This document shows, in pieces, positions 26,801-38,800 of a stretch of DNA of 64,000 nucleotides. A program made the position numbers and the translations under genes. Positions within the stretch are counted from its first letter, which is position 1. Each line of letters begins with the position of its first letter. The DNA is from Amphiura filiformis. Lineage: Eukaryota; Echinodermata; Ophiuroidea; Amphilepidida; Amphiuridae. The stretch spans positions 6,586,608-6,650,607 of the forward strand of contig NC_092647.1 of assembly GCF_039555335.1 (NCBI RefSeq), given 5' to 3'. Under the pieces are notes generated by a model. It was not told where the DNA came from. It searched no databases and saw only the letters and a list, made by a program, of their open reading frames with translations.

Positions 26801-29800
26801 TGGCGAGATAGAGCTGGAAGGTTGCTTCACATACGGTATATTCGGTTTTGGTTATTCACACCAATTGGAAAACAGACAGAAGAAATTATCGGATATTCTA
26901 GGACACTCGCTCCTTTTGAGGGTAGAACCCTCGGAGAATAGACGACAGGCAAACTCGTGAGTACAACCATACCTCCTGAGGGCCGTATAATATTTACGCC
27001 AGGGATGGAGAGAAGTTAAATATCCCATTCCCTCCTTATACTTTCTGGGATTAGTTCATTAAAAATATTCGCCTATTTTAAATTTTTAATACTTTTGGAT
27101 ACTTTCACATTTTAATGCTCATAAACAGTTTATTAGTCAACATAAAAGGGCCTCGTCGTTAGCCTCGAAGATACTAAAAACTGCCTGTATAAATGTCAGA
27201 ATTGTGAGAAATCTGTCAATTTTCCAAACACAAGGGTAGTCCTATATGCGCGAAAAGAACTACGCAGGGGCTGGAAACCTACATTGATAACGCCCGTTTC
27301 CTTTACATACAGGGTGTCCCAAAAAAAGAGGCCCCTCATTGCGCCCTCTTTTTCTCCTATTTTAGAAAATTTGATCAAGTATATGTTGGCATGTAAAGAA
27401 GCCTTTACCCGTTAGCTTTAATAAACCGAAACAATTATTTCAATCGGCTCATAACTTTTGAAGATATGCCCTTTTAAAGACATGTATCCGTTTATCACTC
27501 TGTCCACGGAGGAGGTTTGGCTACTTCAAAGATTGAAAAGTGCATATATACCACGCATGAATAGAAAACATTCCTCGATGATAACTTTATCAAATAACAA
27601 CTTTATTTTAGAGAATGGGCTTTACCGGTGGGCTTATGGATTATTGATTTTGTTAAGTGTCATTAATTTGGGCGAAATTGGTGTGGGATGGGACTTCTTT
27701 TGCTATACTTGCAATTACTTATGTTTTCTCGGGTTTTTATGCCTTTTTGTTTTATTATGTTTCTTACTTTCTTACTTTATTGTTTCTTGCTTTCTTTTTA
27801 TTGACAACATAAGTCATTTCTCTTTTTGGAATAAAAGGTAGCCCTGAAAAGGGCTGTTTAGTTTGTCTTTGGTTCTTTTTGGTCTTTTGAAGTGAGTTTA
27901 ATGTGCTGCTCTGCCCTCTACCTGGTTGCCTCCTTGACGAATACAGGTTTCAGCCCTAGTCCTAATTGCATCAATTGCGTTGCGTACCAACCTTGTGCGC
28001 CGGATACTTGCGAATATAGCAGCAATACGTTTGCAAAGATCTTGGATTTTGCCACAAATGAAAAAATCAAGTGGTTGAGGTCTGGTGATCTTGCAGGCAA
28101 CTCCACAGCATGACCCATCCCAACCACTCTGTTTGCTATCCGTGGACAGAGTGAAAAACGGGTACTTGTCTTTAAAAGGGCATATCTTCAAAATTTGTGA
28201 GCCGATTGAAATAATTGGTTTGGTTTATTAAAGCTAACAAATAAAGGTTTCTTTACATACCAAAATATATTAGATAAACTTTTCAGAAATAGGCGAAAAA
28301 GAGGGCGCAATGAGGGGTCTCTTTCTTTTGGGACACCCTGTACATGCGACTCGGCATGTTGGCCCATACGATATTGTTTGACGCAGGATGCAACGACAAA
28401 ATCATGACACAATTTTCAAACAGGAAAGGATATAACATGCCAGACATTTCCTTAATTACCGTATATGCAAATGAATCAATTTCCATATACAGGCCTCTTT
28501 GGAGCTGCTCTTTTTGTTATGCTTTTTATGGTGAATGCCACGGCTTACAATCTTCATACATAAGTTAACATCTAAAGAGATGGAGGTTTACTCAGTCCAA
28601 AATTAGACCTGGGAATTATGGCGCTGTTGAGTATCTTATAAGCATATACAGGGTGATTTAAAATGAACTGTACCCAACTTCAAAAATTAAAATAAAATAC
28701 TTACCGACATTTATATAATTTGTGTTTGTAAGCTTTAACAGGATAGTATGTTTTCTATTATTGGTGAAAAAATCATGTCTTTACCTCTAATGGTTTTAAA
28801 GAAAAGTACAATCTTAGGAAACACACCAATAACGATGTTGCACACGGATGAATATTTTATTCAAACTATCTGTTCTACAGCATTTTGCTCACTCAACTGC
28901 CTTCAGACACTTTCAGCTCAACATATATAAATTGCGCATGTTTATTTAAAAATGAAAATAAGATGAATTGATAAATCAATACAATTATAATTAAATACTT
29001 ACCGACATTTATATAATTTTATATTGCAAGCTGTAATAGGGTAGTAGGCTATGTTTCCTATTATTGGTGAAAATATCAGGTCTCAATTACGAGTGTATGG
29101 ATATTGCACCAGCCCCATTTCTATTTGAATTCAAATTTCCCTCTACAATTTCAAGTCAACGGGTCCTTTGTTCTACATGTATTATTTAACATTGTAATCT
29201 TTGCAAACCTGACATTGTAATTGAATATCAATACTATTGATTTAATAATGCGAAATAAAATTTGCCTTGGTTTTGCTGTAAATGTACGTAGTCATGGTAG
29301 TTGCATTTTGTTACTGCGGTAGAGAACACGAATAAACTTAGTTCCGTGTGTTGGTCTAAAAATGGGATAATAACTTGAAAATGCGATATCTTCTGACTAA
29401 AACAACTTATTATCTAAATTCAAAATTTCTACTACAGCACACTAATCACTGATTTCTATGATAGTTTTTTGATATGTAAAATCTCCGAAAATATATTTTA
29501 AAAAATTGGGTGAAGTTGGGTACAGTTCATTTTAAATCACCCTGTATACGCGGCGCGCTGCTTATGTATCTTAAAAGCACGCTGAATCTTTCTACACAAC
29601 GTGGTGGTAACAACACCATTTATTTTCTTTGTTGTTACAGTGATGTGATGGCACCAATGCCGGTAGGTCATCCTGAGTTTATCAACTTTGCTGAGAAGGT
29701 ACAAATAGGGAGGACATCCAGAGAATTAGGTAGGTCGTCTCGTTAGCTAGGTCGTCTCGTGTTTGGGGAGGCACAATAGCGACTCCAGAGATATAGGTAG

Positions 29801-32800
29801 GTTGTCTCGTGTTTGAGGAAGCACAATAGGGAGGGCATCCAGAGATTTAGGTAGGTTGTCTCGTGTACAATAGAGAGGACATCAAGAGATATAGGTAGGT
29901 TGTCTCGTGCTTGAGCAGTTGAGGAGGCACAATAGGGAGGGCATCCAGAGATTTAGGTAGGTCGTCTCGTGCTTGAGGAGGCACAATAGGGAGGACATCC
30001 AGAGATTTAGGTAGGTCATCTCGAGCTTGGGGAGGCACAATAGGGAGGACATCCAGAGATTTAGGTAGGTCGTCTCATGCTTGAGGAGGCACAATAGGGA
30101 GGACATCCAGAGATTTAGGTAGGTCGTCTCGTGTACAATAGGGAGGGCATCCAGAGATTTAGGTAGGTTGTCTCGTGTACAATAGAGAGGACATCAAGAG
30201 ATATAGGTAGGTTGTCTCGTGCTTGAGCAGTTGAGGAGGCACAATAGGGAGGGCATCCAGAGATTTAGGTAGGTCGTCTCGTGCTTGAGGAGGCACAATA
30301 GGGAGGACATCCAGAGATTTAGGTAGGTCGTCTCGTGCTTGAGGAGGCACAATAGGGAGGACATCCAGAGATTTAGGTAGGTCGTCTCATGCTTGAGGAG
30401 GCACAATAGGGAGGACATCCAGAGATTTAGGTAGGTCGTCTCGTGCTTGAGGAGGCACAATAGGGAGGACATCCAGAGATTTAGGTAGGTCGTCTCATGC
30501 TTGAGGAGGCACAATAGGGAGGACATCCAGAGATTTAGGTAGGTCATCTCTTGCTTGAGGAGGCACAATAGGGAGGACATCCATAGATTTAGGTAGGTCA
30601 TCTCTTGCTTGAGGAGGCACAATAGGGAGGACATCCAGAGATTTAGGTAGGTCGTCTCGTGCTTGAGGAGGCACAATAGGGAGGATATCCAGAGATTTAG
30701 GTAGGTCATCTCGAGCTTGAGGAGGCACAATAGGGAGGACATCCAGAGATTTAGGTAGGTCGTCTCGTGCTTGAGGAGGCACAATAGGGAGGACATCCAG
30801 AGATTTAGGTAGGTCGTCTCGTGCTTGAGGAGGCACAATAGGGAGGACATCCAGAGATTTAGGTAGGTCATCTCGAGCTTGAGGAGGCACAATAGGGAGG
30901 ACATCCAGAGATTTAGGTAGGTCGTCTCGTGCTTGAGGAGGCACAATAGGGAGGACATCCAGAGATTTAGGTAGGTCGTCTCGTGCTTGAGGAGGCACAA
31001 TAGGGAGGACATCCAGAGATTTAGGTAGGTCGTCTCGTGCTTGAGGAGGCACAATAGATAGGACATGAAGAGATTTAGGTAGGTCGTCTCGTGCTTGAGG
31101 AGGCACAATAGGGAGGACATCCAGAGATTTAGGTAGGTCATCTCGAGCTTGAGGAGGCACAATAGGGAGGACATCCAGAGATTTAGGTAGGTCATCTCGA
31201 GCTTGAGGAGGCACAATAGGGAGGACATCCAGAGATTTAGGTAAGTCGTCTCGAGCTTGAGTAGGCACAATAGATAGGACATGAAGAGATTTAGGTAGGT
31301 CATCTCGAGCTTGAGGAGGCACAATAGGGAGGACATCCAGAGATTTAGGTAGGTCATCTCTTGCTTGAGGAGGCACAATAGGGAGGACATCCAGAGATTT
31401 AGGTAGGTCGTCTCGTGCTTGAGGAGGCACAATAGGGAGGACATCCAGAGATTTAGGTAGGTCGTCTCGTGCTTGAGGAGGCACAATAGGGAGGACATCC
31501 AGAGATTTAGGTAGGTCGTCTCGTGCTTGAGGAGGCACAATAGGGAGGACATCCATAGATTTAGGTAGGTCGTCTCGTGCTTGAGGAGGCACAATAGGGA
31601 GGACATCCAGAGATTTAGGTAGGTCGTCTCGTGCTTGAGGAGGCACAATAGGGAGGACATCCATGGATTTAGGTAGGTCGTCTCGTGCTTGAGGAGGCAC
31701 AATAGGGAGGACATCCAGAGATTTAGGTAGGTCGTCTCGTGCTTGAGGAGGCACAATAGTGAGGACATCCATGGATTTAGGTAGGTCATCTCGAGCTTGA
31801 GGAGGCACAATAGGGAGGACATCCAGAGATTTAGATAAGTCGTCTCGAGCTTGAGTAGGCACAATAGATAGGACATGAAGAGATTTAGGTAGGTCATCTC
31901 GAGCTTGAGGAGGCACAATAGGGAGGACATCCAGAGATTTAGGTAGGTCATCTCGAGCTTGAGGAGGCACAATAGGGAGGACATCCAGAGATTTAGGTAG
32001 GTCATCTCGAGCTTGAGGAGGCACAATAGGGAGGACATCCAGAGATTTAGGTAGGTCGTCTCGAGCTTGAGTAGGCACAATAGATAGGACATGAAGAGAT
32101 TTAGGTAGGTCATCTCGAGCTTGAGGAGGCACAATAGGGAGGACATCCAGAGATTTAGGTAGGTCATCTCTTGCTTGAGGAGGCACAATAGGGAGGACAT
32201 CCAGATATTTAGGTAGGTCGTCTCGTGCTTGAGGAGGCACAATAGGGAGGACATCCAGAGATTTAGGTTGGTCGTCTCGTGCTTGAGGAGGCACAATAGG
32301 GAGGACATCCAGAGATTTAGGTAGGTCGTCTCGTGCTTGAGGAGGCACAATAGGGAGGACATCCATAGATTTAGGTAGGTCGTCTCGTGCTTGAGGAGGC
32401 ACAATAGGGAGGACATCCAGAGATTTAGGTAGGTCGTCTCGTGCTTGAGGAGGCACAATAGGGAGGACATCCATGGATTTAGGTAGGTCGTCTCGTGCTT
32501 GAGGAGGCACGATAGGGAGGACATCCATGGATTTAGGTAGGTCGTCTCGTGCTTGAGGAGGCACAATAGGGAGGACATCCATGGATTTAGGTAGGTCATC
32601 TCGAGCTTGAGGAGGCACAATAGGGAGGACATCCAGAGATTTAGGTAGGTTGTCTTGTGCTTGAGGAGGCACAATAGGGAGGACATCCATGGATTTAGGT
32701 AGGTCGTCTCGTGCTTGAGGAGGCACAATAGGGAGGACATCCAGAGATTTAGGTAGGTCGTCTCGTGCTTGAGGAGGCACAATAGTGAGGACATCCATGG

Positions 32801-35800
32801 ATTTAGGTAGGTCATCTCGAGCTTGAGGAGGCACAATAGGGAGGACATCCAGAGATTTAGGTAAGTCGTCTCGAGCTTGAGTAGGCACAATAGGGAGGAC
32901 ATGAAGAGATTTAGGTAGGTCATCTCGAGCTTGAGGAGGCACAATAGGGAGGACATCCAGAGATTTAGGTAGGTCATCTCGAGCTTGAGGAGGCACAATA
33001 GGGAGGACATCCAGAGATTTAGGTAGGTCGTCTCGTGCTTGAGGAGGCACAATAGGGAGGACATCCAGAGATTTAGGTAGGTCATCTCGAGCTTGAGGAG
33101 GCACAATAGGGAGGATATCCAGAGAGTTAGGTAGGTCGTCTCGTGCTTGAGGAGGCACAATAGGGAGGATATCCATGGATTTAGGTAGGTCATCTCGTGC
33201 TTGAGGAGGCACAATAGGGAGGATATCCAGAGATTTAGGTAAGTCATCTCGAGCTTGAGTAGGCACAATAGGGAGGACATCCAGAGATTTAGGTAGGTCA
33301 TCTCGTGCTTGAGGAGGCACAATAGGGAGGATATCCAGAGATTTAGGTAGGTCGTCTCGAGCTTGAAGAGGTACAATAGGGAGGACATCCAGAGATTTAG
33401 GTAGGTCATCTCTTGCTTGAGGAGGCACAATAGGGAGGACATCCAGAGATTTAGGTAGGTCATCTCGTGCTTGAAGAGGTACAATAGGGAGGATATCCAG
33501 AGATTTAGGTAGGTCGTCTCGAGCTTGAGGAGGCACAATAGGGAGGACATCCAGAGATTTAGGTAGGTCGTCTCGTGCTTGAGGAGGCACAATAGGGAGG
33601 ACATCCAGAGATTTAGGTAGGTCGTCTCGTGCTTGAGGAGGCACAATAGGGAGGATATCCAGAGATTTAGGTAGGTCGTCTCGTGCTTGAGGAGGCACAA
33701 TAGGGAGGACATCCAGAGATTTAGGTAGGTCGTCTCGAGCTTGAGGAGGCACAATAGGGAGGACATCCAGAGATTTAGGTAAGTCGTCTCGAGCTTGAGC
33801 AGTTGAGGAGGCACAATAGTGAGGACATCCATGGATTTAGGTAGGTCGTCTCGAGCTTGAGGAGGCACAATAGGGAGGACATCCAGAGATTTAGGTAGGT
33901 CGTCTCGTGCTTGAGGAGGCACAATAGGGAGGACATCCAGATATTTAGGTAAGTCGTCTCGAGCTTGAGTAGGCACAATAGATAGGACATGAAGAGATTT
34001 AGGTAGGTGATCTCGAGCTTGAGGAGGCACAATAGGGAGGATATCCAGAGATTTAGGTATGTCGTCTCGAGCTTGAGGAGGCACAATAGGGAGGACATCC
34101 AGAGATTTAGGTAGGTCATCTCGAGCTTGAGGAGGCACAATAGGGAGGACATCCAGAGATTTAGGTAGGTCGTCTCGAGCTTGAGGAGGCACAATAGGGA
34201 GGACATCCAGAGATTTAGGTAAGTCATCTCGAGCTTGAGGAGGCACAATAGGGAGGACATCCAGAGATTTAGGTAGGTCATCTCGAGCTTGAGGAGGCAC
34301 AATAGATAGGACATGAAGAGATTTAGGTAGGTCATCTCGAGCTTGAGGAGGCACAATAGGGAGGATATCCAGAGATTTAGGTATGTCGTCTCGAGCTTGA
34401 GGAGGCACAATAGGGAGGACATCCAGAGATTTAGGTAGGTCATCTCGAGCTTGAGGAGGCACAATAGGGAGGACATCCAGAGATTTAGGTAGGTCGTCTC
34501 GAGCTTGAGGAGGCACAATAGGGAGGACATCCAGAGATTTAGGTAAGTCATCTCGAGCTTGAGGAGGCACAATAGGGAGGACATCCAGAGATTTAGGTAG
34601 GTCGTCTCGTGCTTGAGGAGGCACAATAGGGAGGACATCCAGAGATTTAGGTAGGTCGTCTCGTGCTTGAGGAGGCACAATAGGGAGGATATCCAGAGAT
34701 TTAGGTAGGTCATCTCGAGCTTGAGGAGGCACAATAGGGAGGATATCCATGGATTTAGGTAGGTCGTCTCGTGCTTGAGGAGGCACAATAGTGAGGACAT
34801 CCAGAGATTTAGGTAGGTCATCTCGAGCTTGAGGAGGCACAATAGGGAGGACATCCAGAGATTTAGGTAGGTCATCTCGAGCTTGAGGAGGCACAATAGG
34901 GAGGATATCCAGAGATTTAGGTAGGTCATCTCGAGCTTGAGGAGGCACAATAGGGAGGATATCCAGAGATTTAGGTATGTCGTCTCGAGCTTGAGGAGGC
35001 ACAATAGGGAGGACTTCCATAGATTTAGGTAGGGTGACTCGTGCTTGAAGAGGTACAATAACTTATAATAGGGAGGACATGAAGATATTTAGGTAGGGTG
35101 TCTCGTGCTTGAGGTGGTACAAGAAGTAATATATACAATTCTGCATCACCTAATTATTTTATATACGGGTCTAAAACAATAATTATGTTTGCATAATTCT
35201 GATTCGTACACTTAGGGAAATCAAGTTCTGCATTGGATGTATTTGCTGGAATGGAAAAACATGAACCAGTAATACTTGCCCGGACCATGAGAAAAAGGTA
35301 TATACGAACAACTCTAATTGACGTCCTGCTTTCTAATTGTATGAGTAAAGGTCACAGAATTAGGAAAAATAGAAAATACGGTGAAAATCGCATTTTTGTA
35401 GAATTTTTTTTAGTGAAAATCGCATTTTTGTAGATTTTTTAGCCGAAAATTAGAAAATCAATTTTGCCTACACTTTTGTACATAGCCAGAAATCCCCAAT
35501 TTTGCATGGGCTCCCTCACATTATGACGTCATAGCGATATTATGTGGGGAATGTTTGTACTTATTTTGGTATCACTAGATAAAGGAGACCCATGGCTATA
35601 CATTATGATATGAAAAACCGGGGAGGTCACAACAACCCCCTCTTCGTAGTCCGTTTTACAAAATATGGCTCAGTAGTTCTAGGGTAAGGAAAACGTCAAA
35701 CCAGAATAACTTTCTTGGAAAAAATTGTGCACAAAAATTATCAAAATATGACATTGACAAATTAATGCGCACGAGGGGTGCGATAATTTGCAATTTGTAA

Positions 35801-38800
35801 TTCTAAAAATAAATGGTCAAATGTAAGCTGGAATTTAATCAGAAACATAATAACTCAGCGGAGGGGGGGGGGGTGATTGCATGGATCATCCCTCTGTAGT
35901 CTGTAGTCGAATATTTATAATAGTCGAGTATTTACGCCAATTATGTATTTTGATTGCTCGCAGATTGAATAGAATTGAGACAGATTTTGCCCAGCAAAAA
36001 AGTAGACTCCAACGAAAACGATTCCTGGAGAAACTAATCTGGCAACACGTAGAACACCACGAGCCTGATGAGGAGGCGAATGATGTAAGAGAATTACAAA
36101 AACTTTTCAAAGATAATGGAAACTGGAAAACGCTTTTCGTGTTATGTGATCCACAGCCCTAACTTACTCCAAACAAGTTGAGATTTTTATACCATCAGAA
36201 TTTTTAGAAAAATAAACACCTCAAAAGAAATAAGTCCCCCTCTGAACATGTCGTCATAACATCGTAAGGTTTCGTTTTGTACCAACAAAACTAACTTTGA
36301 AATAATTATATGACTGTTTACTAAGTGCTGTGTGAAAATGAGAAATTTCCATGGCTTCAGGGCTGAATGAGCCTAAATTGAAGACAAAAAGTGCCCTTTC
36401 CAAAAGTCACAAAGTAGGCCTATGCTTGTTAACTGCAAGGCGTATTGGGACAAGGAATGGAACTGACCATCTTGATCTTACAACTCACTGTGCTGAACTC
36501 TGCACCAAGGGGATTTGCATGGCTGAATGATCAAGAATCGATACACATTACAGTAAATGTTCACTTGGTGAGGATTTTAAACTGCACTCAAACACATGGG
36601 GTTTTCCATTAGTAACAAGCCATGAATCAACTTTTGTGACAAGCATAGGCCTACTTTGTGACTTTTGAAAAGGGCAGTTTTGCCTTCAATTTAGGCTCAT
36701 TCAGCCCTGAAGTCATGGAAATCTCTCATTTTCACACAGCACTTAGTAAACAGTCATATTATTATTTCAAAGTTAGTTTTGTTGGTACAAAATGAAACCT
36801 TACGATGTTGTGACGACATGTTCAGAGGGGGACTTATTTCTTTTGAGGTGTTTATATAGGACTACCGGTACATAATGTTAGTGAGCATAAGGTCGAGTCT
36901 TACAAATTTGGTCTTTTGACAAAGGTTGTATTTCGTGCTGTCGACAGGAGCTTTGTGATTATATACACAATTGTGGTTAAATACCACTAATTACGCGTAT
37001 GTATTACACGGGTTTCAATGGGAAAATGGCTAATTTCGGGTGGAATTTTCTCCTATTCAGAACTCTCACAGTTAAATGCCACTAATATCAGGTGAAACTA
37101 TATGATTTAGATGCCAAATGATCAAAAACTCAACATAGGTTGACCTGAGACTTTTCTTGTTTTAACGCACTGAACCGTAAACACCTTAAAATGGCAGTGC
37201 GCCCTCGAAGCTGAAAGTTACAATATGGTAGGGCGAATATTTACTAAAACCGAAGCCGTGCGTATGAATTTTGGTACTATTACAACAAAAATGTCATATA
37301 ATGAGAGAAAATATACCATTTGAAGCATCAAACCCTAAAAAGTACTTTTTGGCTATATAACTTGATCAATTTCAGCGATTTTAATGCGGTCTTTTCAGAT
37401 GCCATGCAAACAAATAGTTACTCGTCGTATTTCCATGTACCGCCCAGGCCTATTAGTGGTATGTAACCTTATGCGTAACTCGCAAATCCAATGTCCGAAT
37501 GAACGAAAGTTTTTGAAATTGATTGCGCCGATTAATATGTTTTGGCAGGACCCAAACGCCGGAACCGATGACATGCCAGGAGCTTCCATGCAAACATCTG
37601 CGCCGAATGGTAGTCCGCCGCAGGCATCAAGTCTCCTTAACGTCACCACGGACACATACGGAGAGGATGACGATTACGCCGCATCCGCGAGTGATGTGAC
37701 TGAAATAGGAAACTTTTTAAAGAATGCACCAGGTAATATGACAATAATTTCTGTAAACTTGACACTCGTGTGGGACGACAAGTGTTATGTTAGGATATTT
37801 GTTAATGGCTTTGACCCAACCATTTTTGTGAATATTTTTAAAGTTGGTCAGAAATGCGTTCCGAGATCTTCATAGCCTTCTTCATTACATTGATGACTTC
37901 TTCATAGTAGGTAATTCGAGGTATTTTGATACAATGATAAAAAAAAACCCACACCCACATTACTCGCTTTATTTTTATTATTTCCACTATATTTCCACTA
38001 TATATTTAAATCTGAAGCAGCGTACATTAAAAAAGAACATCACTCATAACATTAACAACATAGAAGCCCCAATGCCTACAAATGCATCTGTTAAAAAAAT
38101 AAATAAATGCCTGCTCCACAAGATATTGAAGAAACCGGGTTAGGTTTAAGGTTAGGATTACGAGATTAGAGCTGGGGTTGGGATTAGCGTTGGAGTTGTG
38201 ACAGGTATTAAAGTTACTCATCTGTTCCAAATATCCACCATATTCTAGTACTCCCTCCGTTGTGATAAAATGTTTTTTTTTTAATATTCTGTATAGGAAT
38301 TGTTCAACGCACAACACCAGCTCGTGGCAGGATGCCTCGGACGATTATACCTTCAGAATCATCATTGGATGTAAGACAGATTGTTAATAAAAACATTGTT
38401 TTGTTTGTAAGAGCAATAATTTGGGTGCATCTAACACACTTACGACGCATCGATCGTAACACTAACATTTACGACACACCGGACATGTAAGTCTTAAAAA
38501 TATCGCAAGTCCCAAACCCATCATAATATCTCTTCCATATGATTTACACGGTATAGTTACAATGACTTTGGACTTGCGATGTGTCAGGACTGACGATGCG
38601 TTTAGTGTCTGTGATGCGTCGTAAATGCTAGTGTAATGCACCCGATTATTATGTAATAACAATTAGTGAAAATTGCAAAAGGGTAAATCATTGTCATATA
38701 AAAGAATTAGAAATAATTGTACGACGAACATTTTAATTTGACACAAATTAATTATTATATTCAGGTTAAATCTATTCATATTTGTGTGGTTTTGTTTAAC

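Noticed and set aside
30194-35058. Very long minus-strand open frames (up to 1608 codons) with 18-residue repeats such as PIVPPQARDDLPKSLD
   Set aside because: The unit is 54 bp, so any frame without a stop in one unit stays open throughout. At least two minus frames are open over long spans, the unit derives from the sense-strand exon 7 and intron, and no start, splice or non-repeat domain supports a protein.
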